Below, in pieces: positions 16,091 to 24,222 of a stretch of 37,168 bases of DNA. Numbering within the stretch: position 1 is the first letter of the stretch; each line of letters starts with the position of its first letter. The notes under the pieces are model-generated. The model was given only the letters and a program-made list of their open reading frames with translations. It was not told the origin of the DNA and made no database searches. The DNA is from Rickettsiales bacterium (GTDB taxonomy: Bacteria; Pseudomonadota; Alphaproteobacteria; Rickettsiales; JABIRX01), in contig JADHLN010000005.1 of assembly GCA_016780625.1 (NCBI GenBank), positions 1 to 37,168 of the forward strand, written 5' to 3'. The position numbers were made by a program, and so were the translations under genes.

Positions 16091-18200
16091 ATTAAAATCA
16101 TATATTAAATCATGCCAAAGGGGTTTTTCACTAGTTGAAATCGCAATTGTGGTAGTGGTCTTATCTATAATTGCTTTTCCTATGGTTGAATATTTATCAA
16201 CAATTGATAGGGTTGATAAATATAAAGAAACAAGAGTAAAAATAAGAGCTATTCAGGATGCAATAGCTAATTACTATAAAAGCAATGAAAATAGCACCCT
16301 TCCTGCACCATCTGATATAAGGCTTTCTTTAGATGATGCAAATGTTGGTAAAATTGCCTCAAGTCAAAATTTTGTTACATTAAATGATCAAGGTCAGAAT
16401 GTTTTTTATGGAGCTGTACCAGTAACTGACCTAGGCTTGTCGATTAATTATCTAGTTGATGCTTGGGGTAATAAATTTAGCTATTATGTTTCTCAGATTT
16501 CTACAGCATCAAATGCTCATGGTAGTTTAACTTCGCAATTTTATGATCATAAAAACTCTCTGAGCGACTCATCCTTAACATATGTTATAATTTCTCATGG
16601 AGAAGATGGTTATGGTGCTTTTAATAAGAATGGTTCACAAAATTTATATGATAAAGCATCTGATATGGAGCTTAACAATATTTTTAATCAGTCATCTCCA
16701 GCAACAATAAACTCATCTAACCCTCTACAAATCTCAACAGGATCACTTGGGGATATTTCATATGGACAAAAAAAAGAAGGAATTATTCTTAATTATGCAG
16801 GAAATTCTAACCTAGATTTGCTCAAGAAATATAGTCAAAATATTACAATTGCTAAAAATAACTCAGCAATTGGAATTGGTAGCGATAATCCAAGATCTGC
16901 TTTAACCGTTGCATCAGCTATTAATCAAAATGTAAGTACTCAGCAAGCTTTTCATACTGGTATTTTAGCAGGATCCAGTGCAGGAATGGAGCTGGTTAGT
17001 AATGATGGTTCAGGAGGCTGGATTGATTTTTTACATAAAAATACTGGTAATAGTGACTTTAAAGGTCGAATACGTTATTGGAATGATGATAATAGATTTG
17101 AGTTTTATACTAATTCATCAGCTAGATTATGGCTTAAAAGTGATGGTAAATTAGGAATCGGAAATTCTGCACCATGGCAAGCCTTGGAAGTAAATGGCTG
17201 GATTCACCCTTCCGAAAATTATGGAATTAGATGGAAAGATAACGCCTATGGAGGATCAGGAGATTCAGCATATATTCAATTTATTGAAGAAAGCGGTAAT
17301 AATAGCAAATTGAGAATAGCAAATAATAATGACTCTAATGATGATATTTCTTTATATCAATATGGTGATAGAAGAATGACTTTTGAAAATGGTAACATCT
17401 ATATTTATGGTATTCTTTATGGTAGCTCAGATATTTTTTCTAAAAATGGTTACATGGGTAGATATTACCAATCTGATAGTAATTATGCTCATTTTGGTAA
17501 TAGAAGTAGATTAGGTAGTGGAGATTATATGCTTCTTCAACATTATAACGGCACTTCTTATATTAATTCTTCAAATGGCAGAAATATTAATTTTTCAATA
17601 GGAAATAGCGGTAGATTTTATATATATAATGGTGGGGTAAGGTTTTATGATGGTAGAAACTTTTCTTTTACTCATGCTGGCTGTGATAGCAACTTTCGCT
17701 GCGATGGAACATTCCAAAGAAGTGGTGGACAAATGGGAATATGGGTTGATGATTGGCTATATATTAGAGATAACTATAATGCAAGAATATATATCTATTT
17801 TAATGTAGATAATAGATATACATATGCTAGTGGTTATTATTATTATTCTGATGAAAGATATAAAGAAAATATCAGAACTTTAGGATCTATCCTTGATAAA
17901 TTTATGCATTTAGAGCCTAGAATTTATGATCATCGTAAAGATTCTGCTTTATGGAATGATAAAGCAAAGCAATATAATTTTAATATAAAAGGCTTAATTG
18001 CTCAAGAGGTCAAAAAAATATTTCCACAAGCTGTTAATGAAGATGATCAGGGTTATTATAGTATAAATCACGATACGATAAATATGCTCACCATCAAAGC
18101 ATTACAAGAAGTTAATATAAAACGAGACAAAGAAATAGCAAAATTAGAGCTTTTGATTAAGCAAATAGAAAATAAAATAAATCAATTAGAGCAGAGATGA
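16080..18200 (+). CDS. Fibre-pilin 2: prepilin N-terminus + tail-fibre shaft + S74 autoprocessing domain
   Basis: This is a paralogue of the preceding gene over its whole length. The leader ends in a canonical glycine (SCQRG), followed by FSLVEIAIVVVVLSIIAFPM with Glu at mature position 5. The pilin-like region has LPAPSD, LVDAWGNKFSYYV and YVIISHGEDGYGAF. The shaft has two fibre motifs, AIGIGSDNPRSALTVAS and LGIGNSAPWQALEVNGWI. The S74 domain (about 585-708) starts SDERYKENIR, with Ser592 and Lys597 (numbered from the in-frame TTG at 16074), then GLIAQEVKKIFPQAV and YYSINHDTINMLTIKALQEV, ending in a lysine-rich coiled coil. A cysteine pair lies in AGCDSNFRCDGTF. ATG 16080 overlaps the previous gene by 11 bases, so the two are co-translated. 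Confidence 0.85.
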   Translation: MIFKLKSYIKSCQRGFSLVEIAIVVVVLSIIAFPMVEYLSTIDRVDKYKETRVKIRAIQDAIANYYKSNENSTLPAPSDIRLSLDDANVGKIASSQNFVTLNDQGQNVFYGAVPVTDLGLSINYLVDAWGNKFSYYVSQISTASNAHGSLTSQFYDHKNSLSDSSLTYVIISHGEDGYGAFNKNGSQNLYDKASDMELNNIFNQSSPATINSSNPLQISTGSLGDISYGQKKEGIILNYAGNSNLDLLKKYSQNITIAKNNSAIGIGSDNPRSALTVASAINQNVSTQQAFHTGILAGSSAGMELVSNDGSGGWIDFLHKNTGNSDFKGRIRYWNDDNRFEFYTNSSARLWLKSDGKLGIGNSAPWQALEVNGWIHPSENYGIRWKDNAYGGSGDSAYIQFIEESGNNSKLRIANNNDSNDDISLYQYGDRRMTFENGNIYIYGILYGSSDIFSKNGYMGRYYQSDSNYAHFGNRSRLGSGDYMLLQHYNGTSYINSSNGRNINFSIGNSGRFYIYNGGVRFYDGRNFSFTHAGCDSNFRCDGTFQRSGGQMGIWVDDWLYIRDNYNARIYIYFNVDNRYTYASGYYYYSDERYKENIRTLGSILDKFMHLEPRIYDHRKDSALWNDKAKQYNFNIKGLIAQEVKKIFPQAVNEDDQGYYSINHDTINMLTIKALQEVNIKRDKEIAKLELLIKQIENKINQLEQR

Positions 18201-20329
18201 AAATATTAAGGGATTTAAATTTATATAAAGTAAAAAATAATAAAGCATTCTCTCTTTTGGAAATGGGTTTTTTTATTACCATTATAGCTATTATAGCTTT
18301 TCCATTATTTGAATATATGTTTGCACTGCAAAGAGTCGAGCAATATAAAAATACTAGAGAAAAAATGCGCAAAATTCATGATGCTATTACACAATATTAC
18401 AGCAATAGTGCAAATCAATTATTACCTGCACCTGCTGATATGATGCTACCAATTAATCATGCTGCTTACGGGCAAGCTATGACAGCTTCATTTAATACCG
18501 TTTCAACTACCTCTAAAAATATTTATTATGGTTCAGTGCCTGTCGATGCATTAAATTTAACTATTGAAGATTCTCTTGATGCCTGGGGCAATAAATTTAG
18601 CTATTTTGTAAGTCAGGGTGCTGTTAATATTAATGATTATACAGGTGATGCAAATGATTTAAATGTAATAAATTTTGATTTAAAATCATCACCAGATAAT
18701 TCAATAATTTATACAATTATATCTCATGGTGAAGATGGTTATGGTGCATATGATAAAAATGGAAACCAAATTTCATATGATAGCGCCTCAGATAATGAAA
18801 AGAGAAATATCTATGAAAATTCAAAAATTATTACTTCCTCTACACCTATAATTTTATCATCTGGAAGTATCAATGATATAGCCTATGGCTATAAGAAAAA
18901 CGACATATTAGCAAATTATTATACAATAAATGATCAGCTAGGATATTCAACTAAAGGTGATGCTTTTAGGATTGACTCCAGCACTCAGAATATAGGAATA
19001 GGAACTACAAGCCCTGCTAACTCTTCATTGGTTGTAGCTGGAAGAATTGCTAGCAATGCTAATGATCAAATAGCTGTTAATTTTGGGGTTAATAACAATG
19101 ATGAGACTATGATAAAATTGGTTTCAGCAGCAAGTAGTTCAAGCTTTATTGATTTTAATAAAACAAATTCAGCTTCAGATTTCAAAGGAAGAATTTCTTA
19201 TGATAATGCAAATGACTCCCTAAATTTTTATACTAGCTCAAATAATACTCCTAAAATGACTATTACCTCAGATGGAAAAGTTGGTATAGGAAATTTAAAT
19301 CCAATTCAAAAACTAGATGTTAATGGCTGGATAGTTGCAGGAGGAGGATCAGGTATATATTTTACTAGCAATTCTGGTAAGAGAAATGAAAGCTATATCC
19401 AATATTATAGAGAGTCTGGTGATAATACTCGTTTAAGATTTATGAATGGTTATGATTGTGAAGATGATATTGAGTTTTATCAAGCAAATGCTCCAAGACT
19501 AACAATAGAATGCGATATTAACGTAAATGCTCAAATTGAAACTAATAGCGATATTTTTGCAGGTAACGCTGTAATGACTGATGATCCTCATGGCTCATCA
19601 TATATGACATTAGGACATAGATCCTCTAATAACAGCTCAGGCTACGCATTTATGCAGCATTCTAATGGTACAAGCTATTTAAATGCTACAAATGGTAGAA
19701 CCTTTAACTTTAGAATTAATAATGGTACTCAGATGTATTATGATGGTAATTTTAAAATAATAGATGGTAAAAGGCTAGATATAACTAACCAAGCTTGTTA
19801 TTCTTATGGTTGTGACGGAACTTTTGTTAGAAGATATGGTAATTTACAGCTATATGTTGATGATTGGGTATATTTAAATGATAAAAATAATGGTTGGACA
19901 CAAAGAATAAGATGGAATTCATATTATGGTTTATATTCTTATAGAACTTATTCATCTGATAAAAGATTAAAAGAAAATATTAAGCCTATGGAATCTGTTA
20001 TTGAGAGATTTAGTAAATTAAGAGCAAGAATATATGACCATAAAAAAAATGACTTTTTATGGAATGAAGATGATATCTCCGATAATTATAATAAATATGG
20101 ATTTATAGCTCAAGAAGTTCAAAAATTATTTCCTGAATTTGTTGCTAATAATGAACATGATAATTTCTTAAATATTGATGGTTCTAAATTCCCAGCAATT
20201 ACCATAATGGCTTTAAAAGAATCAAAAGAACAAAAAGACCTGCAAATAAAACAATTAAAAAAGAAAATTAAATCTTTAGATAAAAGATTAAGAAAGCTAG
20301 AAAGAAAAAAAATTAGATTTAGCTTTTGA
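18197..20329 (+). CDS. Fibre-pilin 3: prepilin N-terminus + tail-fibre shaft + S74 autoprocessing domain
   Basis: This is the third tandem paralogue (710 residues). It starts at an ATGA overlap with the previous stop. The leader ends KNNKA before FSLLEMGFFITIIAIIAFPL, so it has alanine at -1 and Glu at +5. The pilin-like part shows LPAPADM, LDAWGNKFSYFV and YTIISHGEDGYGAY. The shaft has IGIGTTSPANSSLVVAGRI (266-284) and VGIGNLNPIQKLDVNGWI (362-379). The S74 domain holds SDKRLKENI (Ser587, Lys592), GFIAQEVQKLFPEFV and a very basic C-terminal coiled coil rich in KKIK and RLRKLERKK. The cysteine motif is ACYSYGCDGTF. It ends 62 bases before tRNA-Lys and no strong terminator is visible. Three non-identical paralogues could build homotrimers or mixed fibres. 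Confidence 0.85.
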   Translation: MKILRDLNLYKVKNNKAFSLLEMGFFITIIAIIAFPLFEYMFALQRVEQYKNTREKMRKIHDAITQYYSNSANQLLPAPADMMLPINHAAYGQAMTASFNTVSTTSKNIYYGSVPVDALNLTIEDSLDAWGNKFSYFVSQGAVNINDYTGDANDLNVINFDLKSSPDNSIIYTIISHGEDGYGAYDKNGNQISYDSASDNEKRNIYENSKIITSSTPIILSSGSINDIAYGYKKNDILANYYTINDQLGYSTKGDAFRIDSSTQNIGIGTTSPANSSLVVAGRIASNANDQIAVNFGVNNNDETMIKLVSAASSSSFIDFNKTNSASDFKGRISYDNANDSLNFYTSSNNTPKMTITSDGKVGIGNLNPIQKLDVNGWIVAGGGSGIYFTSNSGKRNESYIQYYRESGDNTRLRFMNGYDCEDDIEFYQANAPRLTIECDINVNAQIETNSDIFAGNAVMTDDPHGSSYMTLGHRSSNNSSGYAFMQHSNGTSYLNATNGRTFNFRINNGTQMYYDGNFKIIDGKRLDITNQACYSYGCDGTFVRRYGNLQLYVDDWVYLNDKNNGWTQRIRWNSYYGLYSYRTYSSDKRLKENIKPMESVIERFSKLRARIYDHKKNDFLWNEDDISDNYNKYGFIAQEVQKLFPEFVANNEHDNFLNIDGSKFPAITIMALKESKEQKDLQIKQLKKKIKSLDKRLRKLERKKIRFSF

Positions 20330-20349
20330 TTTATTTAACTTCTTTGCTC

Positions 20350-20378
20350 TTGACCTTTTTTTCAATTAACGTTAAAAG
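20350..20378 (+). promoter_or_regulatory. Likely sigma-70 promoter for tRNA-Lys
   Basis: TTGACC (20350-20355) and TAAAAG (20373-20378) are separated by 17 bases. Transcription would start a few bases before the mature tRNA 5' end at 20392. The -35 element matches five of six consensus positions and the -10 four of six. Confidence 0.5.
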
Positions 20379-20391
20379 GATTTATCTTTAT

Positions 20392-20467
20392 GGGCGCTTA
20401 GCTCAGTTGGTAGAGCAACTGACTTTTAATCAGCAGGTCCAGGGTTCGAATCCCTGAGCGCCCACCA
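20392..20467 (+). tRNA. tRNA-Lys (anticodon TTT), CCA encoded
   Basis: The 76-base cloverleaf has a 7-bp acceptor stem (GGGCGCT with AGCGCCC), D stem GCTC/GAGC, anticodon loop CTTTTAA giving TTT, T arm CAGGG-TTCGAAT-CCCTG, discriminator A and encoded CCA. The outermost pair of the anticodon stem is A with C, a mismatch where most tRNA-Lys genes have a pair. A T-rich stretch follows directly. It sits between the fibre-pilin genes and rmuC. Confidence 0.97.
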
Positions 20468-20511
20468 ATTTTTCTTTATATAATTATTTACTTCTAGTTT
20501 TAAATTAAAAA

Positions 20512-21798
20512 CTAGGCTGATAATTTATCATTATCATCTTCAATTAAATGACTTGCTATATTTTTATTTGTCTTTGCTCCTAAATTTTTAATATCTTCTA
20601 GCCTTTTTATAATATTTCCTTTTCCTCTTGATAATTTATTTAAAGATTCATTATAACTATTTTCAGCTGTTTTAATAGCTCTTCCAACTTTTAACATTTC
20701 TTCAGAAAAATTAACAAATTTATCATAAATAGCACCACTTAATATAGCTATTTCCTTAGCATTTTTACTTTGTTTTTCTTGACGCCATAATGCTTCAATT
20801 ATTTTTAATGTGGAATGTAATGTAGTTGGGCTAACAATTAATATTTTTTTATCAAGAGCGCGCCAAAATAAATCAGCATCATGTTGCATAGCTGTTAAAT
20901 AGGCAGGTTCTATTGGCAAAAACATCAAAATAAAATCTAAGCTATTATGTTTTTTGGAACTAGCGTAGTTTTTTTGCGCCAAACCATCAACATGATTAGA
21001 AATTGATTTTAAATGATGCTTTAGGAATATTTGTTTTTGCGACTCTTCATCTTCATTTACATATGATTCATATGCTTTAAGTGATATTTTTGCATCAATG
21101 ATAATATGCTTATCTTCTGGTAAATAAATAACTATATCTGGCTGTATTTTTGCTCCATTAATATTTTCAGAATTATCTTGTATTTCATATTCTGACCCTT
21201 TCTGCAAACCTGATTTTTCTAATATAGATTCTAAAATCATCTCCCCCCAATTCCCTTGCATTTTATTATCCCCTTTTAATGCTTTGGTAAGATTTTTAGC
21301 TTCTAAATTTAACTCTGAATTTAACTTATAAAGATTTTGTATCTCTTGTTTTAACGAAACTTTATCTCTTAATTCTTGATCATAACATTGGCTTATTTTC
21401 TTTTCCAAATCCCCTACTTTATCTTTAAATGGTGAAATAATATTACTTAGGAGATTTTTATTTTTAACGGCAAGCTTTTCTTCGCTATTTTCAATAATTT
21501 GACTAGTTATCAACTTAAACTCACTTGCTAATTTTTCTTTTAAATCTTTTTGATTTTGGATATTTGTTTCGGCAATAGCAAGATTCTTTGTTAAATCATT
21601 TATTTGATTTGCTTGATTATCGTTTTTTTCTTGAAGCTCTATGATTATATTTTCTTTTTCTTCTAAAGATTGATGTAAAAATTTATTCTTTTCTTTTACC
21701 TCAATATCATTATTTTTATTTTTTTGGATATAAAAATAGCTCAGAAAAATCGTTATAAAAATTCCTAAAAAAAAAGAAAAAATATTAATTAACTCCAT
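20512..21798 (-). CDS. rmuC: RmuC family protein (DNA recombination-associated)
   Basis: The 428-residue protein has an N-terminal membrane helix (about 4-22), a coiled coil to about 175 and the RmuC domain. The domain includes GNWGEMILESILEKSGL (182-198), QPDIVIYLPEDKHIIIDAKIS (about 219-239) and the later block HNSLDFILMFLPIEPAYLTA. Asp221 and the D-A-K at 235-237 fit the restriction-endonuclease-like core predicted for the family. RmuC limits inversions at short repeats in E. coli; its biochemical role is not established. Start ATG 21798 lies 10 bases inside the end of the lpxL-type gene, so it is the last gene of an lpxK-lpxL-rmuC operon. A palindrome over the stop codon (20494-20515) lacks a T-run. 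Confidence 0.92.
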   Translation of the reverse strand: MELINIFSFFLGIFITIFLSYFYIQKNKNNDIEVKEKNKFLHQSLEEKENIIIELQEKNDNQANQINDLTKNLAIAETNIQNQKDLKEKLASEFKLITSQIIENSEEKLAVKNKNLLSNIISPFKDKVGDLEKKISQCYDQELRDKVSLKQEIQNLYKLNSELNLEAKNLTKALKGDNKMQGNWGEMILESILEKSGLQKGSEYEIQDNSENINGAKIQPDIVIYLPEDKHIIIDAKISLKAYESYVNEDEESQKQIFLKHHLKSISNHVDGLAQKNYASSKKHNSLDFILMFLPIEPAYLTAMQHDADLFWRALDKKILIVSPTTLHSTLKIIEALWRQEKQSKNAKEIAILSGAIYDKFVNFSEEMLKVGRAIKTAENSYNESLNKLSRGKGNIIKRLEDIKNLGAKTNKNIASHLIEDDNDKLSA

Positions 21799-22652
21799 CT
21801 GTTATGTACCCAAAACCATTGAGATGGATCATTATTAATCCAACTTTCTATAATTCTATTTAGCTCCATCATTATTTCAAGCTCAGATTTGTTTTTAGTA
21901 AAATCTTTTGTAATTGGATCTTCAATAATTAATTCATATTTTTTATTTGCTTTTCTCTTAACACAAACTGGGACAATGTTAATTTCATATTTTTTTGCAA
22001 TATTAGCAACAAAACTTGATGTTTTTGCTTCTTTGCCTAAAAATTTTATATCTATACCCTCTCCATATTTTTGGTCTATTAACATTCCTCCCGCCTGTTT
22101 CTTTAAAATATTTAATAAGAATCTACCTGATTCCTTTTTTCCTTTTTTAAAAAGATTGATATTTTTACCTTCAGAGCGCATTTCTTTTATTTTTTGATCT
22201 ATAAAATTATTATTAGCTACTCTGTAAATTGTATTCATTTTAAACCCCAAATGATGGAGCAATATATTAGCTATTTCCCAGTTACTGTAATGAGCTGTAA
22301 CAAATAAAACTGGTTTATTTTTATATTTATCCAGAATTTTTAAATTTTTTATCTCTACTAAATCCAATATTTCATCTTTATTCATAGAAGTTATGTGAGG
22401 AAATTCTGCAATATTTCTACCTAAATTATTCCATATTTGTTTAGTAATTAAATTAATTCTTTTTTTACTTAAATCAGGATAAATATCTTTTAGGTTTTTT
22501 TTTGCTATTTTATTTGCCTTTAACCAGATAGCCAGAGTCTCAACAACAAGACCACCAAAATGGCTGGAGATTCTAAAAGGTAAAAATTTAAAAATAGCTA
22601 AAAAATATATAAAAATTGAATATTCGATAAGATGTTTTATTTTTTTAAGCAT
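21789..22652 (-). CDS. lpxL: Lipid A acyltransferase, LpxL/HtrB family
   Basis: The enzyme transfers a secondary acyl chain from acyl-ACP to Kdo-lipid A at the inner membrane. The active-site motif H-x4-E is present in VTAHYSNWEI (His121, Glu126). A hydrophobic N-terminal anchor at about 8-24 and the motifs GKNINLFKKGKKESGRFLL and QAGGMLIDQKYGEGI are typical of the family. At 287 residues it is slightly short of the usual 300-310. The ATG at 22652 lies 16 bases within lpxK, and rmuC starts inside its own end. Whether it is the lauroyl (LpxL) or myristoyl (LpxM) type enzyme cannot be told from sequence alone; LpxL is the more common single copy. Confidence 0.88.
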   Translation of the reverse strand: MLKKIKHLIEYSIFIYFLAIFKFLPFRISSHFGGLVVETLAIWLKANKIAKKNLKDIYPDLSKKRINLITKQIWNNLGRNIAEFPHITSMNKDEILDLVEIKNLKILDKYKNKPVLFVTAHYSNWEIANILLHHLGFKMNTIYRVANNNFIDQKIKEMRSEGKNINLFKKGKKESGRFLLNILKKQAGGMLIDQKYGEGIDIKFLGKEAKTSSFVANIAKKYEINIVPVCVKRKANKKYELIIEDPITKDFTKNKSELEIMMELNRIIESWINNDPSQWFWVHNRWS

Positions 22653-23623
22653 GATAATAATTTTTTTGTGAATTTTTGTTCTTCCATTAGCTCTAATTCA
22701 ATTTTAAATTCAGTAATTTCTTTTTGATATTTCTTAGGTATTTTGACTATATCTTTGGAAGTTGTTATTAATTTTAAGTTTAATTTTTTTGCCTCATCTC
22801 TTAATTTCAAAATTTCAGATTCACTATAATAATGATGATCAGGGAATGATTTTTGGTTATTTACTACCAACCCTTCCTTCTTTAGTGAATAGAAAAATTT
22901 ATCATTATTTGCTAATGCAGAAAAAGCATAATATCTCTGTTTTTTATTATACGCACCAATTACTTTATATTTTCCTCTATAAATTTTATTTTTATAGATC
23001 AATAAATCATTAGGGAGATTATTTTTATAATCTTTGCCAATTAGTAAAATAATATCAACCTTATCTAAAGTTGATTTTATAGGACATCTTAAAGGTCCAG
23101 CAGGCAAAAAATATTTATTACCAAAAAGATATTGCTCATCTATTACAGCAATTTTGGTATCATGTTGAATATGAGGATTTTGCAAACCATCATCAAGAAT
23201 TAAATATTCCTCCGATATAGTTTTAAGAAAATCATTTATTTCGTGTCTTTTTTTGGCAATTATTACTTTTCCATATGAAGATAACAACAAAGCTTCATCA
23301 CCCGTTTCTTTAATATTATGATTTTTATTTATAATTAATGGTCCTTGCAGATTGCCTTTATATCCTCTTGTCAGGAATACAGATCTTAATTTATTATTAT
23401 CGATTATTTGCTTTATTTTTATGGCAGCTGGAGTTTTTCCTGAACCTCCGACCACAATATTTCCTATTGTTATAATCTGTTTATTTAGCTTTATTTTTTT
23501 GGCTCTTATTTTTCGTAAAAAAAATAGCAGCAAATATATTAAACTAAAAAAAAGGAATATTTTAGATATTATGCTATTAAATATGTTTTTTTTATACCAA
23601 AATCTTGGTTGCTTTAAATTCAT
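22637..23623 (-). CDS. lpxK: Tetraacyldisaccharide 4'-kinase
   Basis: LpxK phosphorylates the 4' position of the lipid A disaccharide at the inner membrane. The N-terminus MNLKQPRFWYKKN and a membrane anchor at about 20-37 are typical. The Walker-type loop IGNIVVGGSGKTPAAI lies at about 53-68, and the motif LDDGLQNPHI matches the conserved DDG(F/L)Q block. Its 328 residues are the usual length. With lpxL and rmuC overlapping downstream it makes one operon. The start ATG at 23623 is directly beside the divergent rpmH promoter. Together with lpxL it implies the cell makes lipid A. Confidence 0.95.
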   Translation of the reverse strand: MNLKQPRFWYKKNIFNSIISKIFLFFSLIYLLLFFLRKIRAKKIKLNKQIITIGNIVVGGSGKTPAAIKIKQIIDNNKLRSVFLTRGYKGNLQGPLIINKNHNIKETGDEALLLSSYGKVIIAKKRHEINDFLKTISEEYLILDDGLQNPHIQHDTKIAVIDEQYLFGNKYFLPAGPLRCPIKSTLDKVDIILLIGKDYKNNLPNDLLIYKNKIYRGKYKVIGAYNKKQRYYAFSALANNDKFFYSLKKEGLVVNNQKSFPDHHYYSESEILKLRDEAKKLNLKLITTSKDIVKIPKKYQKEITEFKIELELMEEQKFTKKLLSCLKK

Positions 23624-23626
23624 TAT

Positions 23627-23655
23627 TTGACTTAATCTAAATAGCCTATTATATA
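23627..23655 (+). promoter_or_regulatory. Probable rpmH promoter with a palindrome over the -10 region
   Basis: TTGACT (23627-23632), a 17-base spacer and TATATA (23650-23655) precede rpmH by about 35 bases. The -10 lies inside the inverted repeat GCCTAT-TATAT-ATAGGC (23644-23660), which could be an operator or just chance in A+T-rich DNA. Confidence 0.55.
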
Positions 23656-23688
23656 TAGGCCTCTTTTAAAATTAATCAAAGATAAATT

Positions 23689-23823
23689 ATGAAAAGAACT
23701 TATCAACCAAGTAAAATAGTTAGAAAAAGAAGACATGGCTTTAGAGCTAGAATGGCAACTCTTGGGGGCAGAAAGATCTTAGCTAGAAGAAGAGCAAAAG
23801 GACGCAAGAAATTGTGTGCATAA
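23689..23823 (+). CDS. rpmH: Ribosomal protein L34
   Basis: The 44-residue protein starts [20 protein letters not shown] and ends with a basic tail ([11 protein letters not shown]). This is the complete L34 signature, including [15 protein letters not shown]. It is a component of the large ribosomal subunit that lies near the exit tunnel region. It opens the conserved cluster with rnpA (9 bases on), yidC, engB and argB. In many bacteria rpmH also lies next to the replication origin, but dnaA is not visible here. Confidence 0.98.
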   Translation: MKRTYQPSKIVRKRRHGFRARMATLGGRKILARRRAKGRKKLCA

Positions 23824-23832
23824 AAATTTCTT

Positions 23833-24207
23833 TTGGTCTTTTCTAAATCAAAACCCTATTATTATCTTAAAAAATCATTTGATTTTAGGTATATATCTAA
23901 TAACTCTATAACGAAGAAATATAAATTTTTAGTAGTTAAATATTGCAAAAACTCAGATCTGAGGTTAGAGGAAAATAAATTTACTTATGGCATAACTATA
24001 ACTAAAAAATTTGGTAATGCCGTTAGCAGGAACCTGTTAAAAAGGCGTTTAAAATTCATAATTAATTCTTACCCCCAAATTAATGATTTAGAAAATCTAG
24101 CTATAAGCATTTATCCTAAATTTAATGCTAAAAATGCAAATTTTATTCTGTTAAAAAAAGAGGTGGATAAAATTTTAAATGATGTTAAAAATCTTACATT
24201 AAATTAA
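23833..24207 (+). CDS. rnpA: Ribonuclease P protein component
   Basis: RnpA binds the catalytic RNase P RNA and helps process tRNA 5' leaders. The family signature KFGNAVSRNLLKRRLKFII (about 58-77, the RNR block) is clear, preceded by FTYGITITKKFG. The 124 residues are a normal length. The start is TTG at 23833, nine bases after rpmH; no ATG is better placed. No yidD gene separates it from yidC, unlike the arrangement in many other bacteria. Sequence is very lysine- and asparagine-rich, in line with the base composition. Confidence 0.93.
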   Translation: MVFSKSKPYYYLKKSFDFRYISNNSITKKYKFLVVKYCKNSDLRLEENKFTYGITITKKFGNAVSRNLLKRRLKFIINSYPQINDLENLAISIYPKFNAKNANFILLKKEVDKILNDVKNLTLN

Positions 24208-24222
24208 ATAAGTTATTGTCAC

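Noticed and set aside
13979-20467. Prophage or prophage remnant, because of the tail-fibre-like proteins
   Set aside because: No capsid, terminase, tail-tube, lysis, integrase or phage replication genes are near. All three proteins have prepilin N-termini and the flanks are housekeeping genes.
20392-20467. tRNA-Lys as an integration site of a genomic island holding the fibre-pilin genes
   Set aside because: Islands usually sit at the tRNA 3' end, but the fibre genes are on the 5' side. I saw no direct repeat of the tRNA 3' end and no integrase.
20494-20515. Terminator between tRNA-Lys and rmuC (CTAGTTTT with AAAACTAG)
   Set aside because: The stem is short and A+T-only except at its ends, no T-run follows on either strand, and it overlaps the rmuC stop codon.
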